The translations under genes were made by a program, and so were the position numbers. A stretch of 64,000 bases of DNA, taken from NCBI RefSeq assembly GCF_029846715.1, contig NZ_JARVWW010000001.1:496001-560000 (forward strand), given 5' to 3'. Of the stretch, positions 43,475-60,005 are shown in pieces; positions within the stretch are counted from its first letter, which is position 1, and each line of letters starts with the position of its first letter. The notes beneath the pieces are model-generated. The model searched no databases. It was given only the letters and a program-made list of their open reading frames with translations, and was not told the DNA's origin. The stretch is from Bradyrhizobium nivariense. GTDB taxonomy: Bacteria; Pseudomonadota; Alphaproteobacteria; Rhizobiales; Xanthobacteraceae.

Positions 43475-44091
43475 TTGAAGCGCGCCTCCAGCGCATCGAT
43501 GGCGGCCTTGGTCAGAACAAGCTTCCGACGGCGCAGGATGTCATAGACGTTGATGCCCTGGATCGGCAGCACGTCCATGTTCGGGATGTTGCGGGCAGCA
43601 GCGGCAAAGCCGTTGTTGAGCTCGGCACCATCGATGATCAGCGCGTTGGTCAAGCCCAGGCCCGAGAAGTGACCGAGCAGCGCCTTGGTCTTGGCGGCTT
43701 CCAGCGCGGCCTTGTCGATCACGATGAGATCGCCGTCCTTGGCCTTGGCCGAGAGCGCATGCTTGAGAGCGAGCGCACGGACCTTCTTCGGCAGGTCGGT
43801 GGCGTGCGAACGCACCACCGGACCGAAGGCACGGCCGCCGCCGCGGAACTGCGGCACGCGGGCCGAGCCGTGACGAGCACCGCCGGTGCCCTTCTGCTTG
43901 TACATCTTCTTGCCGGTGCGCCAGATCTCGGCGCGGCCCTTGGCCTTGTGCGTACCGGCCTGGCGCTTGTTGAGCTGCCACTGCACGCAACGTGCAATGA
44001 TATCCTGGCGCGGCTCGAGGCCGAAAATGGTGTCGGAAAGCTGGACCGAGCCGGCTTCCTTACCTTCGAGGGTCGTGACCTTCAATTCCAT
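43471..44091 (-). CDS. rplD: 50S ribosomal protein L4
   Basis: A 206-residue L4: [20 protein letters not shown], the tunnel loop [20 protein letters not shown] and [20 protein letters not shown]. In E. coli L4 autoregulates the S10 operon. ATG 44091 gives the family N-terminus; the frame upstream overlaps rplC and is rejected. It begins 1 bp after rplC. Confidence 0.97.
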   Translation of the reverse strand: MELKVTTLEGKEAGSVQLSDTIFGLEPRQDIIARCVQWQLNKRQAGTHKAKGRAEIWRTGKKMYKQKGTGGARHGSARVPQFRGGGRAFGPVVRSHATDLPKKVRALALKHALSAKAKDGDLIVIDKAALEAAKTKALLGHFSGLGLTNALIIDGAELNNGFAAAARNIPNMDVLPIQGINVYDILRRRKLVLTKAAIDALEARFK

Positions 44092-44092
44092 C

Positions 44093-44806
44093 TCACGCCT
44101 CCTGCGCAGCCGGAGCAGCGTCCGCTTCGCCAGCAACCTTGAACTTGCCGGGCTTCGGAGCGTCCTTCGGCAGCGGCTTCTTGACAGCGTCGCGCACGCG
44201 GATCCAGCCGCCCTTGGAGCCGGGAACGGCACCTTCGACGAGGATCAGACCGCGCTCGACATCGAGTTGGACGACTCGAAGATTGAGCGTGGTGATGCGG
44301 TCGACACCCATGTGGCCGGGCATCTTCTTGTTCTTCCAGGTCTTGCCGGGGTCCTGACGGCCACCGGTCGAACCGATCGAACGGTGCGAGACCGACACGC
44401 CGTGGGTGGCGCGCAGACCGCCGAAGTTCCAGCGCTTCATACCGCCGGCAAAACCCTTACCGACCGAGGTACCGGTGACGTCGACGAACTGGCCGACGAC
44501 AAAGTGGTCGGCCAGGATCTCGGCACCGACGGGGATCATCTGATCCGCGGAGACGCGGAATTCCTCGACCTGCCGCTTCGGCTCGACCTTGGCGACCGCG
44601 AACTGACCGCGCTCCGCCTTGGGCATGTAGACGGTCTTGCGGCTGCCAGAACCAAGCTGGAGAGCGACATAGCCGTTCTTCTCTTCAGTGCGGTGGCCTA
44701 CGACCTGGCAATTGCCGAGCTTCAGCACGGTCACGGGGATATGTTCGCCGGCCTCTGTAAAGACCCGCGTCATCCCGACCTTTTGTGCGATCACTCCGGA
44801 GCGCAT
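44093..44806 (-). CDS. rplC: 50S ribosomal protein L3
   Basis: A 237-residue L3: [40 protein letters not shown] and [20 protein letters not shown], plus the conserved [21 protein letters not shown] ~25-residue Ala/Pro/Lys-rich C-terminal extension ([20 protein letters not shown]) is present, as in other rhizobia. It follows rpsJ after 53 bp. Confidence 0.97.
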   Translation of the reverse strand: MRSGVIAQKVGMTRVFTEAGEHIPVTVLKLGNCQVVGHRTEEKNGYVALQLGSGSRKTVYMPKAERGQFAVAKVEPKRQVEEFRVSADQMIPVGAEILADHFVVGQFVDVTGTSVGKGFAGGMKRWNFGGLRATHGVSVSHRSIGSTGGRQDPGKTWKNKKMPGHMGVDRITTLNLRVVQLDVERGLILVEGAVPGSKGGWIRVRDAVKKPLPKDAPKPGKFKVAGEADAAPAAQEA

Positions 44807-44859
44807 CGGCGTGCTTCCTGTTCTTTCTGTCCGCTAGTCGCGAACGTGATCCAAAAATC

Positions 44860-45168
44860 TTAGAGCTTGATCTCGACGTCGACACCGGCGGCGAGGTCGA
44901 GCTTCATCAAAGCATCGACGGTCTGCGGGGTCGGATCGACGATGTCGAGCAGGCGCTTGTGAGTGCGCATCTCGAACTGCTCGCGGCTCTTCTTGTCGAC
45001 GTGCGGCGAACGGTTGACGGTGAACTTCTCGATGCGAGTAGGCAGCGGAATGGGTCCGCGGACCTGCGCGCCGGTGCGCTTCGCCGTGTTCACGATCTCG
45101 CGGGTCGACGTATCGAGGATACGATGGTCGAACGCCTTGAGTCGGATACGAATGTTTTGGCCGTTCAT
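44860..45168 (-). CDS. rpsJ: 30S ribosomal protein S10 / NusE
   Basis: A 102-residue S10: [20 protein letters not shown], the loop [20 protein letters not shown] and the [20 protein letters not shown] strand. Besides its 30S role it is NusE in transcription antitermination. It lies 81 bp downstream of tuf, and a large hairpin sits in that gap. Confidence 0.97.
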
Positions 45169-45193
45169 TGCCGTGGTCTCTCTTCAGTGGGTG

Positions 45194-45231
45194 GCGAATA
45201 GCGAATAGCGAATGTCACATTCGCTATTCGC
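45194..45231. repeat. Long perfect hairpin between tuf and rpsJ
   Basis: 15-bp perfect inverted arms at 45201-45215 and 45217-45231 around a single central base (palindrome centre TGTCACA). The left arm is itself made of GCGAATA direct repeats that begin at 45194. No T-run follows on the minus strand. The element lies just upstream of the rpsJ start region, so it could limit read-through from tuf or guide processing of the tuf-rpsJ message. Confidence 0.75.
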
Positions 45232-45249
45232 CGATCCCTATTCTCGTAA

Positions 45250-46440
<1,191 letters not shown>

Positions 46441-46480
46441 TTGACTCTCCGTTCAATCGTCAGCTCGAAACCGACGACAA

Positions 46481-48553
<2,073 letters not shown>

Positions 48554-48583
48554 GGAGTGTTCCTTAGATTCCGTGTGTCGCCG

Positions 48584-49069
<486 letters not shown>

Positions 49070-49441
49070 TTACTTCGGACGCTTGGCGCCGTACTTCGAA
49101 CGACGCTGCTTACGGTTCTTGACGCCCTGGGTATCCAGAACGCCGCGGAGGATGTGGTAGCGCACGCCGGGCAAATCCTTGACGCGACCGCCGCGGATCA
49201 TGACCACCGAGTGCTCCTGGAGGTTATGGCCCTCACCAGGGATGTAGCCGATCACTTCGAAGCCGTTGGTCAGGCGCACCTTGGCGACCTTACGAAGCGC
49301 CGAGTTCGGCTTCTTCGGGGTCGTGGTGTAAACGCGCGTGCAAACACCGCGCTTCTGCGGCGACTGCTGCAGCGCCGGCACCTTCTTGCGCGACTTCTGC
49401 ACTTCCCGCGGTTGAGCGATCAGCTGGTTGATCGTCGGCAT
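49070..49441 (-). CDS. rpsL: 30S ribosomal protein S12
   Basis: A 123-residue S12: [20 protein letters not shown], then [20 protein letters not shown] and [20 protein letters not shown]. Both lysines whose change causes streptomycin resistance (in KKPNSALRK and GGRVKDLPG) are wild type. It is the first gene of the superoperon; ATG 49441 gives the exact family N-terminus. Confidence 0.98.
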   Translation of the reverse strand: MPTINQLIAQPREVQKSRKKVPALQQSPQKRGVCTRVYTTTPKKPNSALRKVAKVRLTNGFEVIGYIPGEGHNLQEHSVVMIRGGRVKDLPGVRYHILRGVLDTQGVKNRKQRRSKYGAKRPK

Positions 49442-50108
49442 CCTGGCCTTACCCTTTGTGTTCGCCGCGGCCCCTCTCGGGTCCGCTGTCTTGCCGCGGC
49501 CCGTCACCGGGTCCGCAATTCTCTCCGGACTACCCGCCCGAGGGGCCGCCCCGCACGGAACTATCCGCACAAAGCGAAATCGCGCCAACCGCTCATGACT
49601 GAGCAGAAAGCGCTTCGACGCCACAGAGGACCGCAGTCTTTGGACCAAACAGCGAAAACGCTGCGGCCCGCGCACCGAGGTCATGCATCCGAGTTCGACC
49701 TCAAGAGCACGCGCTCGAGAGAGCTAAAATCGCCTGGCATTGCCTAGCTATAATCGACAGCGTTTGAGCGGCATTCGTCGAGGTTGGTGCCCGTTTTGGC
49801 GACCCTGGAAGGATCAAACGGGTGGCCCGTTCCGACGTTGGCAACGCTCACCGCCTGTCGTTAAGTGAGGGGGTTCTATAAGTGGGAGTCGGTCAAGTCA
49901 AGGCGAAACGTCAGTCATAAAGCTTTGCCCGCGCGTGTAGAAATCGCCGCTTAACCGCCCTCACCGCGCCTTCCGGATATGGGAACGAAGCGGCGGTTCG
50001 CCAGAGAGAATCAGGTTTTATCCGGGTAAAATATACTTTTATAACCCGCGCTAAGGCTTTTTTTCCTGTTGATGCGTGAATCTGCCGCCTTCGGCAGAGA
50101 TATGCGTC
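49442..50108. other. Divergent control region of the str operon and the flavoprotein gene
   Basis: A 667-bp gap without a convincing gene. It holds the probable rpsL promoter at 49875-49901, a ~430-nt leader with a CCCGTTT (49790-49796)/AAACGGG (49816-49822) stem, and an A+T-rich tract at 50015-50060 with TATACT (50032-50037) that probably drives the flavoprotein gene on the plus strand. Frames crossing the leader in the rpsL frame look non-coding. Confidence 0.5.
49875..49901 (-). promoter_or_regulatory. Putative promoter of the str-S10-spc-alpha superoperon
   Basis: On the minus strand TTGACT (complement of 49896-49901) and TATAGA (complement of 49875-49880) are separated by 15 bp, shorter than the usual 16-18. 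Both hexamers are close to consensus, and CTTGAC is the preferred alphaproteobacterial -35. Start of transcription near 49868 would leave a leader of about 430 nt before rpsL. Confidence 0.5.
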
Positions 50109-51347
50109 ATGCGGTACACCGACATTGCCATTATCGGCGGGGGACTTTCCGGCTCGACTGCCGCCGCAATGCTCGGCCGTGCCGGCATTTCGACGGTGCT
50201 GATCGACCCGCACGAGACCTATCCGGCGGATTTTCGTGTCGAAAAACTCAGCGGTGACACCCAGGTCGAGCGATTCTTGCGGACCGGAATCGGAGAATCG
50301 GTGCTGCGCCGCGCCAGCTTTGCCGGCGAAAACTGGATCGCTCGATTCGGTCACCTGCTCGACAAGGCGCCGAGCCGGCAGTTCAACATCCTCTACGATT
50401 CCCTGGTCAACGCGGTCCGCGACGAAATTCCTGCCGGCGTCGAGCGCATCTGCGCCAAGGCCGTCTTGGTCGAGACGAGCGCGGAACGGCAGAAGCTCAC
50501 TCTCTCCAATGACGAGATGGTCTCGGCCCGGCTGGTCGTGCTCGCCAACGGCCTCAACGTCGGCCTGCGCCATCAGTTGGGAATCGCGCGAAAAGTGATC
50601 AGCGCCTGCCATTCGATTTCGATCGGGTTCGACGTGGTCCCGGCGGGACGGACTGCGTTCGACTTCCCGGCGCTGACCTATTTCTCGGAACGGCCGAGCG
50701 ACCGCATCCCCTACCTCACGCTGTTTCCGATCGGGACGCGGATGCGCGCCAATCTGTTCGTCTATCGCGGCTTCGACGATCCCTGGCTGCATGAGCTGCG
50801 CCGCGCACCAGCCGAGACGCTGAACGCCGCGCTGCCGCGGCTCAAGCGCATCACCGGCCCATTCGACATTCCCGGTGAGCTGAAGATCCGGCCGGTCGAT
50901 CTCTATGTGAACGATGCAAGCGGCCAGCCCGGCCTCGTGCTGGTGGGCGATGCCTTCTCGACCTCCTGCCCCGCCGCCGGCACCGGCTGCGACAAGGTCT
51001 TTACCGACGTCGAACGCCTCTGCAACGTCTACCTCCCGCAGTGGCTGGCCTCCGACGGGATGGATACAAGCAAGATCGCCGCCTTCTACGCAGATCCGGT
51101 CAAGCGGGCGTGCGATGAATGGTCGGCGGCGAAGGCGTTCGACTTCCGCTCCGTCTCGATTGCGACAAGCCCTTACTGGACGGCGCAGCGCTGGGCACGC
51201 TTCATTGCCTGGTCGGTTCAGGGGCTATTGCGGCCGCTTGGAGGCGCCGTTCATCTGGAGCCGAATTTCCTCGGTCACTCCTCCTCGCCGTCCTCATCCT
51301 CCTCGTCGAGGTCGTCTTCATCCTCGTCGCTGTCCTCGTCGGCGTGA
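50109..51347 (+). CDS. FAD-dependent oxidoreductase (UbiH/p-hydroxybenzoate hydroxylase-like)
   Basis: A 412-residue flavoprotein. An N-terminal dinucleotide site IIGGGLSGSTAAAMLGRAG, an ...RVEKLSGD substrate-side segment, and the second FAD motif GLVLVGDAFSTSCPAAGTG (Gly-Asp at 280-281) identify a group A flavin monooxygenase or geranylgeranyl-reductase-like enzyme. The substrate is unknown. The last ~22 residues are a Ser-rich tail (SSSPSSSSSSRSSSSSS) created by reading antisense through the acidic tail of the convergent ABC exporter gene; the genes overlap by 73 bp. The native enzyme may not need that tail. Confidence 0.85.
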   Translation: MRYTDIAIIGGGLSGSTAAAMLGRAGISTVLIDPHETYPADFRVEKLSGDTQVERFLRTGIGESVLRRASFAGENWIARFGHLLDKAPSRQFNILYDSLVNAVRDEIPAGVERICAKAVLVETSAERQKLTLSNDEMVSARLVVLANGLNVGLRHQLGIARKVISACHSISIGFDVVPAGRTAFDFPALTYFSERPSDRIPYLTLFPIGTRMRANLFVYRGFDDPWLHELRRAPAETLNAALPRLKRITGPFDIPGELKIRPVDLYVNDASGQPGLVLVGDAFSTSCPAAGTGCDKVFTDVERLCNVYLPQWLASDGMDTSKIAAFYADPVKRACDEWSAAKAFDFRSVSIATSPYWTAQRWARFIAWSVQGLLRPLGGAVHLEPNFLGHSSSPSSSSSSRSSSSSSLSSSA

Positions 51348-53299
51348 GCCGCCGCGCCATGCGGCTGGTGGGTCTGGTCGCTCCACAGCTTGCGATAGGT
51401 GCCGTTCCTGGCAAGCAGCTCGGCATGCGAGCCGCGCTCGATCGCCCTGCCTCCTGAAATCACGATGATCTCGTCCATCTCGACCACCGAGGTCAGGCGG
51501 TGGGTCGACCAGATCATGGTACGGCCCTTGGCGACCTTCAGCAGCGTGCGGTTGATCGCGGCTTCGGTGGTCTGGTCGAGTGCCGAGGTGGCTTCGTCCA
51601 GCAGCAGCACGGAGGGATTACGGATGATCGCGCGCGCGATCGCGATGCGCTGGCGCTGGCCGCCCGACAAGGTATCGCCGCGCTCGCCCACCGGCGTGTC
51701 ATATCGCTGCGGCAGGCTCATGATGTAGCGGTGGATCTCGGCCTTCTTGGCCGCTTCCTCCACCTCCTCGTCGGTCGCGCCCTCCTTGCCGAGCCGGATG
51801 TTCTCGCGGATCGACATGTTGAACAGCATGTTCTCCTGGAACACGACCGCCATGCTCCGGCGCAGCGAATCCAGCGTCACCTTGCGGACGTCGACGCCGT
51901 CGATGGTGACGCGCCCCTCGTCCGGCACATAGAGCCGCAGGATCAAATTGAGCAGCGTGCTCTTGCCGGAGCCCGAGGGGCCGACGATGGCGATGCGCTT
52001 GCCGACGCTGAGCTTGAGGCTGAGATTGTCCAGCACCGGCGTCTGGCTGCCTTCGTACTGGAACGTCACGTGGTCGAAAGTGATGTCGTTGGTGATGCGC
52101 GGCAGGTCGGGCGCGCCGGGGCGATCGGCGCTGCGCGTGGGCTCGTCGAGCAGCTCCTGCATGTGGCGGATCGCGGCCGCCGAGGAGATCGACACGGGAA
52201 TGAAATGCATTACATGGGCGATGTTGTACGACACCTCCCAGAACGCGCTCTCGAAGGTGACGAAGGTGCCGATGGTGATCTGACCCTTGGTCGCCAGATA
52301 CGCGCCGATCGCGAGCACTACGAGATGCAAGAGCAGCACGGAGATGGTGACCGTCCGCTCCACCATGGTCGACAGGAACGCCGCCGACGCCATCCTGTTG
52401 CGCGTCTCGTCGTTGCGAAAGGTGAAGAAGCCGAACATCCTGCGTTGCAGGCTGAACGCCTTGATCACGGCCTGGGCCGCCACGTTTTCCTGTACCATGC
52501 CGAGCAGCGCGGACTCATTGAGCTTCTGCTCGTAATTCGCCTGAACAGCCTTCGGCGTGAGCATGCGCGGACCGATCAGCGTGATCGGGAACACCAGCAG
52601 CGCAACCACCGCGAGCTGCCAGTTGAGGAAGAACATCAGGATGATGCCGGCGATCAACTCCAGGAACGGTAGCGCCGCGCTGTTGGCGAAGGTCTTGACC
52701 GAGCCCTCGAAGGCCGCGAGGTCGACGGAGAAGCGCGACAGGATCTCGCCGCGCTTGGTGCGGCCGAAATAGGCCGCCGGCAGGTCCTGGACGTGCTCGA
52801 ACAGCCGTTTGCGGACGTCGGAGATGATGCAGGCGGCAAGCCGCGCATCCCAGCGCTCGTACCAGACCGCGACGATCGAGGTGAAGATGCCGGCGACCGC
52901 GAGCACGCCGAGGATCTTGTACAGCGCCTGGAAATCCTCCTCGCCGAGCGCGTCGTCGATCAGGAACTTCAGGCTGAGCGGCATGATGACATTGAACAGC
53001 GTCTCGACGAAGACGCCGAACGCCACGAATGACAGCATCCGCTTGTAGTTCGTCAGGAATGGCTTGACGAAACCCAGGATGGTCGCGAGCGCGCCGGCGG
53101 CCTCGCGCGCGGTAAAGACGACGAGATCCTCGTCCTCATCGTCGTCATCGAGCTCCAGCTCGTCATCCTCCTCGTCTGCATCGTCTTCCTCGTCTCCTTC
53201 GAGGTCCGGCTTGGCAGCGGAGGCGAGCTTGTCGTCGCGCTCGGCTGCGTCTTCCGCGGCGAGCTTCTGGTTGTCGGGCGAGAGAGGCTTGGATGCCAT
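51275..53299 (-). CDS. ABC exporter (fused permease and ATPase) with acidic termini
   Basis: A 674-residue type IV ABC half-transporter, probably a homodimer exporting a lipid or lipophilic product. An acidic N-terminal stretch (residues 32-58, DEEDDADEEDDELELDDDD) precedes a six-helix membrane domain (~75-390) and an ATPase with Walker A GPSGSGKST (440-448), LSGGQ (544-548), Walker B VLLLDEATSALDQ (Asp/Glu 568-569) and H-loop His600. The C-terminus (~654-674) is again acidic (DEDSDEDEDDLDEEDEDGEE). The start follows no strong ribosome site. It lies 132 bp downstream of the oxidase-methyltransferase gene on the same strand. Confidence 0.9.
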   Translation of the reverse strand: MASKPLSPDNQKLAAEDAAERDDKLASAAKPDLEGDEEDDADEEDDELELDDDDEDEDLVVFTAREAAGALATILGFVKPFLTNYKRMLSFVAFGVFVETLFNVIMPLSLKFLIDDALGEEDFQALYKILGVLAVAGIFTSIVAVWYERWDARLAACIISDVRKRLFEHVQDLPAAYFGRTKRGEILSRFSVDLAAFEGSVKTFANSAALPFLELIAGIILMFFLNWQLAVVALLVFPITLIGPRMLTPKAVQANYEQKLNESALLGMVQENVAAQAVIKAFSLQRRMFGFFTFRNDETRNRMASAAFLSTMVERTVTISVLLLHLVVLAIGAYLATKGQITIGTFVTFESAFWEVSYNIAHVMHFIPVSISSAAAIRHMQELLDEPTRSADRPGAPDLPRITNDITFDHVTFQYEGSQTPVLDNLSLKLSVGKRIAIVGPSGSGKSTLLNLILRLYVPDEGRVTIDGVDVRKVTLDSLRRSMAVVFQENMLFNMSIRENIRLGKEGATDEEVEEAAKKAEIHRYIMSLPQRYDTPVGERGDTLSGGQRQRIAIARAIIRNPSVLLLDEATSALDQTTEAAINRTLLKVAKGRTMIWSTHRLTSVVEMDEIIVISGGRAIERGSHAELLARNGTYRKLWSDQTHQPHGAAAHADEDSDEDEDDLDEEDEDGEEE

Positions 53300-53346
53300 G
53301 AAACCAACCGATGCTGACGGCCGGCATGACCGCAGAGAAAGTAGGA

Positions 53347-53365
53347 AATAGCGGCAACCGCTATT
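53347..53365. promoter_or_regulatory. Palindrome in the ABC exporter upstream region
   Basis: AATAGCGG (53347-53354) and CCGCTATT (53358-53365) with a 3-bp centre form a perfect inverted repeat 48 bp before the exporter start. It could be an operator or a leader hairpin. No other evidence. Confidence 0.4.
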
Positions 53366-53431
53366 GCACCGATTCTATGCGATCAGGATGAATTCGGCAA
53401 AACAATTGGCGAAGGCGCCCGTCTCAAGCGG

Positions 53432-55486
53432 CTAGCCGTCGTCCTCGACCTTGTCGAAAAAGGAATAGCGCAAGGAGTCGGCGTCGGCGTACCACTGGCC
53501 CGGGCCCTTGTTGGCGGCGAGCGTCGCCTCCCACAGCGCGTCGGTGCAGTCCTTGCGGTGCATCGACAGGTCGAAGGCGTTGCCGAAGAACAGCTCGGAC
53601 CATTCCCACCAGGTGCCGAGCTTCTTGACCCCGCGCAACAGGTCGTAGCGGTCGATCACCACTGAAGCCATGTCCGATGTGATCGAGCCGAACACGAGGC
53701 CGGTCTTGACCACGCGGTTCAGCTCACGGATCGCGCGGACCACCTGCTTCGGGGAAACGTGGCAGAGGCTGGTCTCGAACACGAAATCGAACGCGCCGTC
53801 CTTGAACGGCATGTCGGTGATCGAGCCGAGCTTGTTGTACTTCTTCAGCGCCTTCGGCGTTTTGGCGTGGATGGCGCGGTTGTTCTCGATGCCGAAGGCG
53901 TCGATGCCGCGATCGCGCAGCGCGCCGACCAGCTCGCCGCTGGCCGAGCCCGCGACCAATAGCTTGGCGCCCTTGGCCTTGCCCCAGACGATGCCGATCA
54001 GCTTGACGAGGTAATCGGGATCGGTGAAGTGACGCCATGCCTCACTATAGGGGCCGAGGCCGCGATAGTTCGCGAAATAGTCGCGATCGATCTTGTCGGA
54101 GAGCGGCTTGTCGTCCTGCGCGCGCTCGCGGCGCAGGCGCATCATCTCGGTCAGGATGATGTCGGTCGCGGCGTCTGAGGAATCGAGCAGGCCATTCAGC
54201 GTCGAGTCGAACAGATAGTCGCCGACCACCACGATGCCGGGATGCTCCTTCGGTTCGGGTCGGTGATTGGTCATGACGTCGCGCACGGGCAGACCGCCCG
54301 GAATCGCGTTCACCGACGACAGCCAGCGGTGGATCTTGCCTTCCTTGAAATGCGCGCGCGCGTCGCCGAGCGAGACCGGCAGCGATTTCAGCGCGGCATC
54401 GATCAGCTCCTGGTCCAACAAATTGGCGAAGGCCAGCGCATCGGAGCCGGGAATCAGCCAGTTCAAGACGCCGTGCCTGCCGACGTCGTGGCGCGCGCCC
54501 TCGTTGTAGACGCAGCAGCCGCCGAAGGCCTCCGACATGAACCAGGCGCCGGCGATCTTGTCGCCCCAGAACGGCGTGTCAAACAGGATCGAGACGCGTA
54601 GGTAGTGCGCGGGGCGGTCGAAATAGGAGACGTGCTTGACCATCGACTGGCGGAGCTGTTCGCCCTCCCAGCCGACGGTGGCGAGCCAGGAATGCGGCAG
54701 GCAGACCAGCACGAGATCGAAGTCCCGCGTCTCCGGTCCCTTGCCGTTCATCATCTTGAGCTGGTAGCGACCGGTCGGCGCCCTGCCGACGGTGAGGACG
54801 CGGTGGTTGAGCTGGATGTCGGCGTTGACTTCCGACTGCAGGCATTCGATCAGCTGCTCATTGCCGTTCTGGATGGAATAGAGGCCGATATAGCCGTCGA
54901 CGTCCATCAGGTAGTTCTTGAGCGCGTTGAGCCCGTTGGTGTTGTGGCTCTCGGTGGCGAGGTCCGAGCGCGCCATCACCTTGAAGAAGCGCTTTGCGGT
55001 CTCGTCCTCGACCTCCTCGTCGAGCACCTGCTCGGCGGTCTTGTAGGCCCAGGGGTTCTCGTTGTCGTGCGCGCCGACACCCTCGTAATATTCGATCGGC
55101 GACATCGCCTCGGCGCACCGCTTGCGGAACCCCTCGATCGCGGCCGCGGTCTTGGCGCCGTATTTGCGGCGCATGCCCGGCACGTCGTTGAGGAGCTCGC
55201 CGCCGAACTGCACCTGCTCGGCATCCATCGGAATGGTCTGCAAGCCGAAATGCTGGATCAGCTCGCGCAGCGGATCCGGCCCGGTCATCGAGTAGTCGTA
55301 GATCTCGGCGACGCCGGCCTCGTACATCGCGGGCGCTGAATCGAATTTGCGCGTGACGATCTTGCCGCCGAGCCGGTCGGATGCCTCGTAGATGGTGACG
55401 CGGCAGAGCTCCCCGAGCTTGCGCTTCAGGTACCAGGCGCTCATCAGCCCGCCGGGGCCGCCGCCTACGATTGCGAGATCAAGCAT
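53432..55486 (-). CDS. Flavin amine oxidase-like protein fused to a methyltransferase-like domain
   Basis: A 684-residue two-domain protein. Residues 1-~470 form an FAD/NAD(P)-binding amine-oxidase-like domain: DLAIVGGGPGGLMSAWYLKR, the LGGKIVTRKFD region and a C-terminal VVVGDYLFDSTLNGLLDSSD. Residues ~500-665 resemble a SAM-dependent methyltransferase: motif I KLLVAGSASGELVGALRDRG (508-527), then ITDMPFKDGAFDFVFETSL and a RAIRELNRVVKTGLVFGSI strand. Fusions of these types are unusual. I chose ATG 55486, which puts the Rossmann motif at residue 4; the upstream frame is not protein-like. The reaction is unknown. Confidence 0.85.
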   Translation of the reverse strand: MLDLAIVGGGPGGLMSAWYLKRKLGELCRVTIYEASDRLGGKIVTRKFDSAPAMYEAGVAEIYDYSMTGPDPLRELIQHFGLQTIPMDAEQVQFGGELLNDVPGMRRKYGAKTAAAIEGFRKRCAEAMSPIEYYEGVGAHDNENPWAYKTAEQVLDEEVEDETAKRFFKVMARSDLATESHNTNGLNALKNYLMDVDGYIGLYSIQNGNEQLIECLQSEVNADIQLNHRVLTVGRAPTGRYQLKMMNGKGPETRDFDLVLVCLPHSWLATVGWEGEQLRQSMVKHVSYFDRPAHYLRVSILFDTPFWGDKIAGAWFMSEAFGGCCVYNEGARHDVGRHGVLNWLIPGSDALAFANLLDQELIDAALKSLPVSLGDARAHFKEGKIHRWLSSVNAIPGGLPVRDVMTNHRPEPKEHPGIVVVGDYLFDSTLNGLLDSSDAATDIILTEMMRLRRERAQDDKPLSDKIDRDYFANYRGLGPYSEAWRHFTDPDYLVKLIGIVWGKAKGAKLLVAGSASGELVGALRDRGIDAFGIENNRAIHAKTPKALKKYNKLGSITDMPFKDGAFDFVFETSLCHVSPKQVVRAIRELNRVVKTGLVFGSITSDMASVVIDRYDLLRGVKKLGTWWEWSELFFGNAFDLSMHRKDCTDALWEATLAANKGPGQWYADADSLRYSFFDKVEDDG

Positions 55487-55622
55487 GTCAGATCCGTGGT
55501 CTCCGGCCCCGCCCCCGTCACGGGACCCCACCGGTCTAAACTCCCCTAGCAGAAGCGCTTTTGCGGCTGAAGGAAAGATGAACAAAGGTTGATCCTGCAC
55601 CGCAACAGGCAAACAAAGCAGC

Positions 55623-55650
55623 AAAAAGGCCGGCTTGCGCCGGCCTTTTC
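55623..55650 (-). terminator. Intrinsic terminator after rpoC
   Basis: A perfect 11-bp inverted repeat, AAAAGGCCGGC (55624-55634) and GCCGGCCTTTT (55639-55649), with a 4-nt loop. T-rich ends on both strands make it bidirectional. It lies 31 bp after the rpoC stop and 138 bp upstream of the fusion gene. Confidence 0.93.
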
Positions 55651-55680
55651 ATTGTCCTCGGTATTCCTACGGATGAACGA

Positions 55681-59877
<4,197 letters not shown>

Positions 59878-59970
59878 CGTCTTCTCCTCGCGTGCCGGTC
59901 GCCTCCGGCAGCAAATTCGAAAATCACTATGCGGGGCGCCCTGCCCTCGCGAATCGGGGACTAGGCGCCG

Positions 59971-59995
59971 ATGCCCGGCCGTTCAGGCCGGGCAT
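59971..59995 (-). other. Hairpin between rpoB and rpoC
   Basis: A perfect 10-bp stem, ATGCCCGGCC (59971-59980) and GGCCGGGCAT (59986-59995), with a 5-nt loop, 10 bp after the rpoB stop. On the minus strand no T-run follows, so it does not look like a terminator; it may be a processing or stability element. Confidence 0.6.
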
Positions 59996-60005
59996 GAGGG
60001 TCGTA

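Noticed and set aside
53064..53351. A Ser-rich plus-strand frame over the exporter's N-terminal acidic region
   Set aside because: It is the antisense reading of Asp/Glu codons, with no start context; unlike the 3' overlap it is not part of a recognised gene.
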